64,000 nt of DNA from Sporomusa sp. KB1. GTDB lineage: Bacteria > Bacillota > Negativicutes > Sporomusales > Sporomusaceae. Shown here one piece after another: positions 34,396 through 43,310 of the stretch. The notes beneath the pieces were generated by a model. That model made no database searches, was not told where the DNA came from, and was given only the letters and a program-made list of their open reading frames with translations. Position 1 is the stretch's first letter, and each line of letters starts with the position of its first letter. The stretch lies in NCBI RefSeq assembly GCF_007830295.1, contig NZ_VLKC01000002.1, positions 716,940 through 780,939 on the forward strand. Direction: 5' to 3'. The position numbers were made by a program, and so were the translations under genes.

Positions 34396-35229
34396 TTAAA
34401 CCTCCCCGCGCACGGCCTCTGTAAATTTTCTCATTTGCTCAGAAAACTCTGGCCGAGGCTCTGAAGCCTGATGATAAATACCTGTCTTAAAAGTAATTCC
34501 TTCGATATTTTTAGCCGGATCAGGATTGGTTCGCTCTGTAAGCCAGCGGTACGCCACTACCGGCTTTCGTGACCCCAGAGCCTTGCCAGCAAAGTTAGTT
34601 ATGCACGGATAGGCTATATGCACCAAAGAAAATCCCTTAAACTGAATGGCTTTTTTAATGCTCTCTACTGCATTTTGGCCTTCTATACTTGTGTGTCTGG
34701 CTAAAAAACCCGCACCGGCCGCTCTCAAAATATCCAGAATATCCCGTCCATCCTGCACCCAGTTAGGGTCCTGCATACCATAGGGACTGCTGTCTGTCAC
34801 CGAACCGTTGGGGGTAGTATAGCCATATTGGCCGCCGGTAGACTGATAGCCAAAGTTATCGGCCACGATTACGGTCATATCCACATTTCTGCGCACACAA
34901 TGCAGCAGGTGTAACAACCCAATGCCGAAAGCATCGCCATCGCCCACTGTAAGTACTATTTTTTGTTCTGGCGGGAGCGCTAAGCGCAGACCAGTGGCAA
35001 TGGCATATACACGTCCATGAGTACCAGCAAAGTTATCTCCTTTCCAGGTGTTAAAGGTCTGCCGTCCGGCACAGCCGATGCCTGTTCCCCATACAATATC
35101 ACTGGTAGTGAGTGCCAGCTCATCAATGGCCAGCAAAACCTTTTTGTGAACTTGTCCCAGACCACAACCACTGCAGGCGGTACTGGGTATTTTTTTTGAC
35201 TTTAAGTATTTTGTTGCTAAATAGTCCAT
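34396..35229 (-). CDS. korB: 2-oxoacid:ferredoxin oxidoreductase, beta (TPP-binding) subunit
   Basis: 277 residues. N-terminal Cys motif TACSGCGLGQVHK (cluster ligand region), IGCAGRQTFNTW, and the TPP/Mg motif VGDGDAFGIGLLHLLHC..VADNFGYQSTGGQYG. Stop and start of alpha and gamma genes are one base apart on each side, indicating coupling. Similar to KorB/VorB rather than to the longer pyruvate enzyme. Confidence 0.92.
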   Translation of the reverse strand: MDYLATKYLKSKKIPSTACSGCGLGQVHKKVLLAIDELALTTSDIVWGTGIGCAGRQTFNTWKGDNFAGTHGRVYAIATGLRLALPPEQKIVLTVGDGDAFGIGLLHLLHCVRRNVDMTVIVADNFGYQSTGGQYGYTTPNGSVTDSSPYGMQDPNWVQDGRDILDILRAAGAGFLARHTSIEGQNAVESIKKAIQFKGFSLVHIAYPCITNFAGKALGSRKPVVAYRWLTERTNPDPAKNIEGITFKTGIYHQASEPRPEFSEQMRKFTEAVRGEV

Positions 35230-35230
35230 G

Positions 35231-36403
35231 CTACCAGGCCTCCCGCTGCCACTTTATGCTTTCCAGTGGCTGATTATTAATTAAAGTGCGTGCTGCATCT
35301 ACCAATTCTGCCACCTTGGGCAATTCCCCACATCTTCCTAAAAAATGCACTTCACTGCCTTTCTGGACTGATCGCTGAACTTCCCGCACCAACTGGCCGT
35401 CATAATTAAGTTCCACAGATAAATATTTGGCACTCCGACTAAATGCTTCATCCGGAAAGGGCCATATTGAAACCAAACGAATGCCGCCGACCTTTAACCC
35501 CTGTTCTCTGGCCGCTTTAACCGCACTTTTTAATACACGCGACGGACTGCCGTAAGCCACAAGAATTACGTCCGGATTATCATCGGTGTCAATCTCTTCA
35601 TAACGAGTGATTAGATCTTTATGATTCCTTACTTTGTAGATTAAGCGATACGCGTGCTTATGCTGCCATTCCACTTCTTCGGTATCAAAGCCTTCGGCCG
35701 TAGGCGTCCAGTCTGAGCAAGCCGCCCCCGTGTTATGCCCTAATACTACAGGTGGAACATCTATTTCATCGGTTGCCGGATAAAACTCAGGTCCATAATT
35801 AATCTTTCTTGGCGCAACCCTAAGTCCCATTTCCCTGGCTTCCGCTTCTGTCTCTGGTATCAAGAGCGTTTCCCAACCATCGGTAACAATTTGATCAGCC
35901 AAAACAGTGACAGGCATCCGAAACCGTTCCGCAAGATAAAAAGCCTCGACGGTCAATGAAAACGCCTCCTGTACACTGTTTGGCGTCAACACAATACTCT
36001 CAAAATTGCCCCCGTGGGTCGGATAACGACTGAGATAAAATTCACCCTGACCAGGCGCTCCTGTAATCCCGCTTACAGGACCGACACGTTGGGCATTTAC
36101 TATGACAACAGGAATTTCACTGCCCAAAGCCCAGCCATATGGGTCAGCGTACAGAACGTAACCGGGGCCTGATGTGGAAGTCATGGCTTTGAGCCCTCCC
36201 AGCGAAGCGCCAATACACATATGCAAGGCTGATAACTCATCCTCAGCCTGAATATAATAGCCACCTATCTGGGGCAGGCGGCGGGACATATTCTCGGCAA
36301 TCTCGGTTGCCGGCGTAATCGGATACCCTGCAAATACCTTGCAACCGGCAAAAATAGCGGCTTCAGTAATAGCTGCATTGCCTGTATCAAATATTCTTTT
36401 CAC
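35231..36403 (-). CDS. korA: 2-oxoacid:ferredoxin oxidoreductase, alpha subunit
   Basis: About 390 residues, GTG start (VKRIFDTGNAA) 6 nt after AAGGAGG and inside the ferredoxin gene 3' end (17-bp overlap). Pyrimidine-domain motif GYPITPATEIAE, YIQAEDELSALHMCIGASLGG, TSTSGPGYVL and the C-terminal VEVSVELNYDGQ-like stretch (YLSVELNYDGQLVREVQR). Pairs with korB for 2-oxoacid binding and decarboxylation. Confidence 0.92.
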   Translation of the reverse strand: MKRIFDTGNAAITEAAIFAGCKVFAGYPITPATEIAENMSRRLPQIGGYYIQAEDELSALHMCIGASLGGLKAMTSTSGPGYVLYADPYGWALGSEIPVVIVNAQRVGPVSGITGAPGQGEFYLSRYPTHGGNFESIVLTPNSVQEAFSLTVEAFYLAERFRMPVTVLADQIVTDGWETLLIPETEAEAREMGLRVAPRKINYGPEFYPATDEIDVPPVVLGHNTGAACSDWTPTAEGFDTEEVEWQHKHAYRLIYKVRNHKDLITRYEEIDTDDNPDVILVAYGSPSRVLKSAVKAAREQGLKVGGIRLVSIWPFPDEAFSRSAKYLSVELNYDGQLVREVQRSVQKGSEVHFLGRCGELPKVAELVDAARTLINNQPLESIKWQREAW

Positions 36404-36653
36404 GACAATCCTCCTTCGCCGGTTTTTCATTTATAGTAATGGCAAAATCCGGACACGCAAAATAGCAGCGCCGGCAGCCGATGCATGCTTCTGAAGACTT
36501 AACTTGTACCGGCCTATATCCCTTATCATTAAAATAGTCAGCCTGAGTAAACACTCCTTGGGGGCAAACTTCTATACAATAGCCGCAATCCTTGCAACCT
36601 TGCCCATCGACCTCTACATTATATTTTTTGTTCTTTTGTTGCTTGCAAGCCAT
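36387..36653 (-). CDS. korD: 4Fe-4S ferredoxin subunit of the 2-oxoacid oxidoreductase
   Basis: 88 residues with two [4Fe-4S] motifs: CKDCGYCIEVCP and CIGCRRCYFACP. Delta-type subunit carrying electrons out of KorABC. First of the four kor genes, 36 bp after the acyl-CoA ligase. Confidence 0.92.
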   Translation of the reverse strand: MACKQQKNKKYNVEVDGQGCKDCGYCIEVCPQGVFTQADYFNDKGYRPVQVKSSEACIGCRRCYFACPDFAITINEKPAKEDCREKNI

Positions 36654-36689
36654 AATAGCCGCTAGCTCCTTTCTACGATAATTTCTGGT

Positions 36690-38264
36690 TCACTGAGATG
36701 CTACGACGCTCTCGCTCCCCGCTGCGGCAGGAGAAGCCGCAGTGAGTCTGCTATAAAGTTCGATTAGTTTACGCCGCTGAATTTTTCCATTAGGTCCTTT
36801 AGGAAAATCGTCTAGATATAGAATGTTTTTGGGGATTTTGAAATCGGACAGACATGTTTTGCAATGATCCAGTATTTTTTCTGTACTCAATTGCGCTCCT
36901 GGCCTTAATTGTACAAAAGCTACGATTTCCTCACCAAATAAGTTATCAGGCACACCTACCGCTGCAGCCACTTCAATCTCTGTCAATTGATACAAAACCT
37001 CATCCACTTCCCGTGGCGAAATCTTTTCCCCGGCCCGGTTGATCAATTCTTTTCTTCTGCCAGTCAGAAAGAGATATCCGTCTTCATCAAAATAGCCCAA
37101 ATCACCCGTATAGAACCAGCCGTTCTTAAAGCTTTCCTTATTAGCTTCAAGGTTGTTGAGATATCCCGGGGTAACATTAGCCCCCTGGAGAATAACCTCT
37201 CCTACTGCCCCGGTAGAGACTAGGTTGCTCTGCTCATCAACAACTCGAATTTCGTTACCCACAGGCAATCCGACTGAACCGGCTTTTCTAGCTCCAGGTG
37301 GCAACAGGTTGGTTGCGACCTGACTTCCCGCTTCAGACAACCCGTAGGCTTCAATCACCGGCACGCCAAACCGCCTTTCAAATTCTTGCAGAATAGCTAC
37401 CGGCAATGACGATGATGCCGAACGGGCAAACCGCAGACTAGCTGACCGAACAGACTCATCGACTTCTTTTGAAAGCAAAATCGACAAAATGGTTGGAACA
37501 GCACTAAACCAGGTTACCTGATATTGATTGACCCAACCCCAAAATCTACTGGCACTAAATTTTCGTGGTACGATAGCCTGCCCCCCAGTAAACATAGGGG
37601 TAATTAGCGTAATTACCAGTCCATTGATATGAAAAAAGGGCAGTATACATAGAACAATATCCGTTGCTGTTAGTTGGTGTCCCTGGCTGATGAAGCCAGC
37701 TTCAGCCAACAGGTTGCCATGGGTCAGCACAACGCCTTTGGGAACTCCTGTTGATCCGGATGTAAAAAGCAAGAGAGCCTCATCAGCAACGTTTGGCTCA
37801 GACGCCTGCAATACGTTCTTTATACATTTTTCAAAAATAGTAATAATACAGAGTTCTTCTTTTCCTTCATTATTTATTTGATATCGTCTGATGTTTTCAT
37901 TAAATTGGGGGGGCAATGCCTTGGCCCCCTCGCGGTCTGCAATAATCAATTGAACCCCGGCCTGTTCCAGTAAACCCGAGATTTCCGAGGGTTTGAACCG
38001 GGGATTCAGCGGAACAACAACCCCGCCTGCCAAAAGAATACTCCAAAAAGCGACCACCCAGTTTACTCCATTATCCAATATCAGTGCTATCCGTGAACCT
38101 TTTTGCAAACCTAGCTGCCCTAACTGTTGCGCAAATTCTTGCGCTACCCGGTAGAACGCACCATAAGTTAAGTCAGTCCCTTGTTCCGGCGCTGATATAA
38201 AGATACGTTCACCGTCATTCAAAACACGATATTTAATCAACTGAGCCAAGGATTCAAAACTCAT
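36690..38264 (-). CDS. AMP-forming acyl-CoA ligase
   Basis: 524 residues, ANL superfamily. ATP loop LLFTSGSTGVPKGV (near 170), A5 motif EAYGLSEAGSQ, A7/A8 FYTGDLGYFDEDGYLFLTGR and RKELINRAGEKISP, catalytic Lys in GPNGKIQRRKL. Activates a carboxylate to its CoA thioester. Placed between a sulfonate-type importer and a 2-oxoacid oxidoreductase, so the acid may be the imported compound or its breakdown product. ATG after AAGGGGAG. The C-terminus has an Ala/Ser-rich tail. Confidence 0.9.
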   Translation of the reverse strand: MSFESLAQLIKYRVLNDGERIFISAPEQGTDLTYGAFYRVAQEFAQQLGQLGLQKGSRIALILDNGVNWVVAFWSILLAGGVVVPLNPRFKPSEISGLLEQAGVQLIIADREGAKALPPQFNENIRRYQINNEGKEELCIITIFEKCIKNVLQASEPNVADEALLLFTSGSTGVPKGVVLTHGNLLAEAGFISQGHQLTATDIVLCILPFFHINGLVITLITPMFTGGQAIVPRKFSASRFWGWVNQYQVTWFSAVPTILSILLSKEVDESVRSASLRFARSASSSLPVAILQEFERRFGVPVIEAYGLSEAGSQVATNLLPPGARKAGSVGLPVGNEIRVVDEQSNLVSTGAVGEVILQGANVTPGYLNNLEANKESFKNGWFYTGDLGYFDEDGYLFLTGRRKELINRAGEKISPREVDEVLYQLTEIEVAAAVGVPDNLFGEEIVAFVQLRPGAQLSTEKILDHCKTCLSDFKIPKNILYLDDFPKGPNGKIQRRKLIELYSRLTAASPAAAGSESVVASQ

Positions 38265-38372
38265 ACTCTCTCCCCTTATACGGTATACTGTGCAAAAGTT
38301 TGCTTGCAGGGATTACCCTAGGCATAATGCATTGTCCGCTTATCAATATCATAAATGGCGGTAGATACACTC

Positions 38373-39374
38373 TTATTGTTTACTCTTTTTATAATAACGG
38401 TCGTCAAATAACTCGTTAATATCATAGTCTTTCTTGAGGACTTTGGTTTCTTTGAGGAAGTCCTTTACCTGCTGGAGAGCAGCGATATCTTCCGGAACTA
38501 TTTTAGAATCCCAATCAGAGCTTTTTACAATTCTTGAAATAGCAGATACAGGAAGTTTACTTTCTTTCGCAATTAACTCCAATGCTTCATCTGGATTACT
38601 TTTGATGAATGCAGCAGCTTTCTCGTTCACTTTAAGGATGCGTTCTGCGTAATCCGGGTATTTTTGCGCAAACTCATTTCGAGCCAGGAATACGCCAATA
38701 TAGCGTTTAACTCCACTCGAAGAATCTTCCAGAATTTTGCCAGCCTTAGCATTCTCTAAAACAGAATTCCACGGTTCCCAGGTTACCACTGCATCCACAT
38801 TGTTAGTTTCCAATGCTGCCTGATGATCACTTGCCGGCAGATTAACAATATTAACATCATTGGTATTTAAGCCATTTTTCTTCAGCAGAAGAATTAAGAA
38901 ATGATGGGCGCTCGAACCAACCTGCACAGCTATCTTTTTTCCTTTCAAATCGTTAACAGATTTAAACGGTGAATCGGGCCGAATCAACAGCGCATTACCC
39001 CCAGGAGTATAGCCGGCACGGCTAATTACCTTGATATCTATACCAGCTGACCGAGCCGATACAGGCGGCATATCACCAGTGTGTGCAAAATCGGCACGCC
39101 CGCCGGCAAAGGCTTCAATCATGGGTGGCCCTGACAGATAGAGATCATATTTTACAGCTACTCCATCTTTGGCGAATTCTTCTTCATACATTCCTTTGGC
39201 CTTTGCCAATAGAATGATTATGCTTGAGTTTTGATAAGCAACGTGAATTTCCTGCGGTTTCTCCGCCTTTTTTTCTACTTCTGCTGTTTTAGTGTCTTTA
39301 CCAGCACACCCTGCAGTCAAAATGCCAATCACAAATAATGCCAAAAGAAATACCACCAGCTGTTTCTTTTTCAT
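38373..39374 (-). CDS. Sulfonate-type ABC substrate-binding lipoprotein (SsuA-like)
   Basis: 333 residues; lipobox LTAGC near residue 23. SsuA/NMT1 fold: IHVAYQNSSIIILLAKAKGMYEE, GRADFAHTGDMPPVSARSAG, IAVQVGSSAHHFLILLLKKNG, AVVTWEPWNSVLENA. The last two are typical of alkanesulfonate-binding proteins (SSAH and TWEP motifs). Third gene of the operon with permease 40278 and ATPase 39472, upstream of the acyl-CoA ligase. Cargo is inferred to be an organosulfonate. Confidence 0.87.
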   Translation of the reverse strand: MKKKQLVVFLLALFVIGILTAGCAGKDTKTAEVEKKAEKPQEIHVAYQNSSIIILLAKAKGMYEEEFAKDGVAVKYDLYLSGPPMIEAFAGGRADFAHTGDMPPVSARSAGIDIKVISRAGYTPGGNALLIRPDSPFKSVNDLKGKKIAVQVGSSAHHFLILLLKKNGLNTNDVNIVNLPASDHQAALETNNVDAVVTWEPWNSVLENAKAGKILEDSSSGVKRYIGVFLARNEFAQKYPDYAERILKVNEKAAAFIKSNPDEALELIAKESKLPVSAISRIVKSSDWDSKIVPEDIAALQQVKDFLKETKVLKKDYDINELFDDRYYKKSKQ

Positions 39375-39471
39375 ACTCTCAACCCCTTATTGCTTTAAAA
39401 TTTTAATAAGTTCCATTTGAAGCCCGATTACCAGTACCGCTTCCCCTTCGTCGACTAAGTTAAGCATTGCT

Positions 39472-40263
39472 TTAGATACTATAAGCAAACGGCACTTCAA
39501 CGTCTGAGAAAAATTCAGTGTAAATTTTCTTACGGATTTTTACAAATTCAAAACTGTTCCGGTCACGCGGACGGGGCAAATCAACAGGAATAATAGATTT
39601 CGTCGTAGCAGGCAGCTTAGACATCACTACAACCCGGTCTCCCAAAAAGATGGCTTCGTCGATATCATGGGTAACCAACAAAATTGTAGTCTTTTCTGCT
39701 CCCCATATACGGATAATCTCCTGTTGCATCGTAATACGCGTCATAGCATCCAGGGCACCAAACGGTTCATCAAGCAATAAAACCTGTGGACGGTTTACTA
39801 ATGCCCTTGCTATACTAACCCGCTGTTGCATACCGCCAGATAATTGATACGGATAGGCCTTTGCAAACCCGGCTAAGCCCACCAGTTCCAGGTGTTCCTG
39901 AACAATACGCTGCTTTTCCTCATTGCTACGCCCGTTGCCCAACCCAAAAAGCACATTCTCTTCGATCGTTAACCAAGGATATAGCCGTGCCTCCTGGAAA
40001 ACCATCCCTCTGTTTACTCCTGGTCCCTCAATCAAATCCTCACCAAGACGTATCTCTCCAGAGAAACCTCGTTCCAGACCGACAACAAGCCTGAGAAGTG
40101 TACTTTTACCGCAGCCGCTGGGACCTATGATGCTGATAAACTCCCCCGGCGCTACCGTTAAATTAATATCTTTCAAAACATCCACCGATTTACCCGCGAT
40201 TTGGAATGTTTTATTCAAATTATCAATCGTAAGCGTTTGTGGTATTACCGACGCTAGGCTCAT
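39472..40263 (-). CDS. Sulfonate-type ABC transporter ATPase (SsuB-like)
   Basis: 263 residues from MSLASVIPQ, which follows AGGGAG and lies after the permease stop; an upstream start would overlap the permease. Walker A GPSGCGKST, signature LSGGMQQRVSIARAL, Walker B VLLLDEPFGALD, His switch LVTHDIDEAIFLGD. Energises import with the adjacent permease and binding protein. Confidence 0.9.
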   Translation of the reverse strand: MSLASVIPQTLTIDNLNKTFQIAGKSVDVLKDINLTVAPGEFISIIGPSGCGKSTLLRLVVGLERGFSGEIRLGEDLIEGPGVNRGMVFQEARLYPWLTIEENVLFGLGNGRSNEEKQRIVQEHLELVGLAGFAKAYPYQLSGGMQQRVSIARALVNRPQVLLLDEPFGALDAMTRITMQQEIIRIWGAEKTTILLVTHDIDEAIFLGDRVVVMSKLPATTKSIIPVDLPRPRDRNSFEFVKIRKKIYTEFFSDVEVPFAYSI

Positions 40264-40277
40264 CTCTCTCACTCCCT

Positions 40278-41051
40278 TTAGTGAATGTTTACATTCCATC
40301 TTAGCAAACGCTTTTCGAGCAATTGTAACAGTTGTTCAATAATGATTCCGGTAAATCCAATGGAAAGTACGCCAACCAATACAACATCAATTTGTGATAA
40401 TTCCCTGGCATACATAATCATATAACCAATACCCGAGGCTGCTGCAATCAGCTCAGCTGCCACTACGCTGCGCCACGCCACGTCAATGCCGACTCGAACA
40501 CCAGTAAAGATTGCTGGCAAGGCTGCAGGCAAAATCACCTTGGTTAACAGTGTCATATGATCCTTTTCCAAGATAGTAGCTACTTCCAGGTATTTTTTAT
40601 CGACATTTCTAATTCCCTCTACTACACTGACCAATACCGTCCAGAAACTCCCAATAGCGATAACGGTAATCTTTGAGCCTTCATCAATTCCCATCCATAA
40701 AATAAGAACCGGAATCCAGGCAATGACCGGAATAGGTCTAAGCACCCCAAAAATCAGGCTAACTGCTATCCGCATTTTCTTTGATAACGCTACCTGAACA
40801 CCCACTAGAACGCCAAGCCCTGCCCCAATAATAAATCCTTCAGCAACCCGCAGAATACTAACGCCTAAATTAGCAAGCAATTCTCCGGAAGCCAGTAGTT
40901 CAACCAACATAACGGCAATGACGGAAGGCCTTGGCAAAAGGTTGGCCCGAATTAAACCAAGCTGACTGGCCGCCTCCCATACAGCCAGGAGTAAGACAGG
41001 TGCCACTAATGCAAGATAATTTTCTTTCAACCATAAAGCAATTTTTTCCAT
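40278..41051 (-). CDS. Sulfonate-type ABC transporter permease (SsuC-like)
   Basis: 257 residues, six predicted membrane helices, EAA loop near LTKVILPAALPAIFTGVRVG. First gene after the terminator leader at 41095-41162 and its promoter. ATG behind GGGGAGGAG. Confidence 0.9.
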   Translation of the reverse strand: MEKIALWLKENYLALVAPVLLLAVWEAASQLGLIRANLLPRPSVIAVMLVELLASGELLANLGVSILRVAEGFIIGAGLGVLVGVQVALSKKMRIAVSLIFGVLRPIPVIAWIPVLILWMGIDEGSKITVIAIGSFWTVLVSVVEGIRNVDKKYLEVATILEKDHMTLLTKVILPAALPAIFTGVRVGIDVAWRSVVAAELIAAASGIGYMIMYARELSQIDVVLVGVLSIGFTGIIIEQLLQLLEKRLLRWNVNIH

Positions 41052-41094
41052 TGACTCTCCTCCCCGCTTTTCTCAATAAGCTTTATTTTTTAAA

Positions 41095-41162
41095 TAAAAA
41101 AAATAAAGGCCAAGAATTCCAAAGAATTCTTAGCCTTCAGTTCTCTGATCAGCCAATATATT
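41095..41162 (-). promoter_or_regulatory. Conserved attenuator leader B (importer/ligase/Kor operon)
   Basis: Starts right after a promoter (TTGACA 41192-41197, 17 bp, TATACT 41169-41174). Motif at 41133-41154 reads GGCUGAUCAG, AGAA, CUGAAGGC in the RNA; its last bases form the 5' arm of a strong terminator (41105-41137, AAGGC..GAAUUC / GAAUUC..GCCUU, then a T-rich run). Near-identical motifs precede the other two operons of the island (46635-46657, 50207-50228). Confidence 0.7.
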
Positions 41163-41168
41163 AGGTTT

Positions 41169-41197
41169 AGTATATAGTACCTTTAAATTGCTGTCAA
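41169..41197 (-). promoter_or_regulatory. Sigma-A promoter of the importer/ligase/Kor operon
   Basis: TTGACA, 17-bp spacer, TATACT, followed about 7 bp later by the conserved leader. Confidence 0.75.
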
Positions 41198-41210
41198 CAT
41201 AAATTAATTA

Positions 41211-41438
41211 TTATTTGATAAGATAAGGGACCTCTTTCAATGTAATTGCTTTATTCGGACACACGAATGAGCAAATATCACAATACCAGCAGTCATCACG
41301 GTATTTCATAAATGGTACATCATCGTCTCCTTTTCTCAAAACATCACGCGGACAGTAGTCAATGCACAAACCGCAGGAACTACACTTCTCACCATTAAAA
41401 TCTAGCCATTGATACTGTTTGCTTTCTTTGCAGCTCAT
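41211..41438 (-). CDS. 4Fe-4S ferredoxin partner of the AprA-like flavoprotein
   Basis: 75 residues with two cluster motifs, CSSCGLCIDYCP and CWYCDICSFVCP. Its ATG shares one base with the stop of the flavoprotein gene (TAATG). It resembles the ferredoxin half of APS reductase beta (AprB) without the C-terminal tail that wraps AprA. Presumably carries electrons to or from the flavoprotein. Confidence 0.88.
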   Translation of the reverse strand: MSCKESKQYQWLDFNGEKCSSCGLCIDYCPRDVLRKGDDDVPFMKYRDDCWYCDICSFVCPNKAITLKEVPYLIK

Positions 41439-43288
41439 TACTTTACGCCCCCTTTTCCTGGAACAAACCGGGCCGGAATTTCAAAGCCCTCTCTTTGAAC
41501 CTTTTCTTCAATCCAGGGATCTCTTACCTTATTAGGCGGGTGTTTATAGCCAGTACCAATGCTAAGATTTAAAGCTGGATATTCATAATCAAGTCTGGCC
41601 GGGAATGTCCATTGAGGGGCAGGCACTTCTTGTTGAGAGGCAATCATGCTTCCGGACGCTCTATCCTTATGTAACACTACCCATTTGTTGTCCCAGTCCG
41701 GATCACGCTGAGGATATGCTAAACGGTAATGACCTAGTCCCCATCTGCTTTCTGTCCGGTACAATGATGCTCTGGCCGCCATTTCCGCACAATCGATAAT
41801 GCTTTGTATCTCGGTTACTTTGATTAAATCATGATAATCATTAACCTTTATGCGCGGCAAATCCTCTTTGCGAATTCTTTCCGTCCACCATAGCAGCTTA
41901 TTCATCAGTGGATCACTCTTCGGGGGCGTTAGATATTGACTTATCTTGGAACGAATCTTATATTCAACTTGTTCTACCGGTATACCCTCTGCCAGCTCTA
42001 AAGGCCGTACAACTTCTTTGATAAGTTGATTTATGTCGACGTCGAGCTGCGGCGCCTTATGCGTTTTCGCAAACTCTGCCGCACGCTCTCCGGCAATACT
42101 ACCAAACACAAACGCCCCTGTAAGGTACTGATGAGGAACTGCCGCGCAATCGCCAGCAGCATACAAGCCAGGCACGTTGGTTTCTGTATGCTTATTTATT
42201 TGTATTCCAGACATACTGTGCCCGCTGCATAGCGTTATTTCCTCCATACCCTGCTCAACTGAATCCCATCGTCTATAGTTTTCATCCCGTTGAATATGAA
42301 AAAGTCCCCGCGATGTACGCTCGGTTCCCCATAGGATTTTTTCCAGACCTTGAATAGTCTCTTCAGGAAGATGGTCCATTTTAAGATACACAGGTCCTCT
42401 TCCCTCCTGGAATTCCCGCCAAACAGCCAAGAACATATCTCCTGACCAGTAACCATGAGTCCAGTACTTCTCACCCAGTGCGTTTACACCATAACCGCCT
42501 CTTGGTATAACCACATAGCCGCAAGCAGGCCCATTGTAGTCTTTCATCAATAGGTTAGTCTGGAAACATTCCAGATTTATTAAGTTAGCGCCTGCATGGT
42601 ACGCCATGGCAAATCCCTCTCCGGTATTACCCGGGAACTCGTATAACCCACTGAGATAACCATCTCTTGGCAGACCAAACTTACCAACAGCACCTGCCGT
42701 CAAGATAACGGTAGGTGTATTTATTACATAAAAATCACCTGTGCGGATATTAAAAGCAAGCAGCGCCGACACCCGGCCATCGGTAGTTAAGAAACGTACG
42801 GCAGGCGTAAAGTCAAGTACCTGCACCCCTAGATCCCGTACCCTTTTAGCCAAAGCCCGTTTAATGTCTTCTCCATCCATAGCAAGATATAACGGATGTT
42901 CGGTCGGATGGAGAAAGCTAGCTTTATAATTGCCATTCTCATCAATCGGAAACAAATCACCAGGCTCGCGGTTAGTATATTCTTCAAGATCCTTAATCAC
43001 CTGAAGGCTTTTTTCGCCAAGTACATAGGCGCATTCTTGATCTAATATCCCTTCGGTTACCTTGGTAAGTGCTTCCACTACATTTTCGGGTGTGCCATAT
43101 CCGGGAACGGCCACAATATTTAGAGCGTCCATTCCTCTACCAATGGCACCTGAAGTTTCTATGGGCCCCTTATCTAAGATAATGACTTTGGCGTCAGGAT
43201 TTTTGCTTTTAGCTTTTATCGCCGCTATTGTACCTGCACTGCCACCTCCAATAATGCTTACGTCAGCTGAAATATAATGTACTGCCAT
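41438..43288 (-). CDS. AprA-like FAD-dependent oxidoreductase (fumarate reductase/APS reductase alpha family)
   Basis: 616 residues, length close to AprA. FAD dinucleotide motif SIIGGGSAGTIAA (about 11-23), LDKGPIETSGAIGRGMDALN, GTERTSRGLFHIQRDE, GLYAAGDCAAVPHQYLTGAFVFGSIAGERAA, and the C-terminal helical domain AARASLYRTESRWGLGHYR seen in AprA. Coupled to a small two-cluster ferredoxin. Similar pairs occur beside sulfonate importers in other bacteria, but I know of no proven reaction. I infer an electron-transfer step in sulfonate or sulfite handling rather than dissimilatory APS reduction, as no sat or dsr genes are present. Confidence 0.85.
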   Translation of the reverse strand: MAVHYISADVSIIGGGSAGTIAAIKAKSKNPDAKVIILDKGPIETSGAIGRGMDALNIVAVPGYGTPENVVEALTKVTEGILDQECAYVLGEKSLQVIKDLEEYTNREPGDLFPIDENGNYKASFLHPTEHPLYLAMDGEDIKRALAKRVRDLGVQVLDFTPAVRFLTTDGRVSALLAFNIRTGDFYVINTPTVILTAGAVGKFGLPRDGYLSGLYEFPGNTGEGFAMAYHAGANLINLECFQTNLLMKDYNGPACGYVVIPRGGYGVNALGEKYWTHGYWSGDMFLAVWREFQEGRGPVYLKMDHLPEETIQGLEKILWGTERTSRGLFHIQRDENYRRWDSVEQGMEEITLCSGHSMSGIQINKHTETNVPGLYAAGDCAAVPHQYLTGAFVFGSIAGERAAEFAKTHKAPQLDVDINQLIKEVVRPLELAEGIPVEQVEYKIRSKISQYLTPPKSDPLMNKLLWWTERIRKEDLPRIKVNDYHDLIKVTEIQSIIDCAEMAARASLYRTESRWGLGHYRLAYPQRDPDWDNKWVVLHKDRASGSMIASQQEVPAPQWTFPARLDYEYPALNLSIGTGYKHPPNKVRDPWIEEKVQREGFEIPARFVPGKGGVK

Positions 43289-43310
43289 TCCTTATTCCTC
43301 CTCATGTTCC

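Noticed and set aside
41095-41162. Assigning the shared leader to TPP, SAM, fluoride or ANTAR-controlled classes
   Set aside because: The conserved bases and loop positions do not match these families; CUGA alone is not diagnostic.
41438-43288. Dissimilatory sulfate reduction
   Set aside because: Only an AprA-like protein is present; no sat, aprB tail, dsr or qmo genes in the window.
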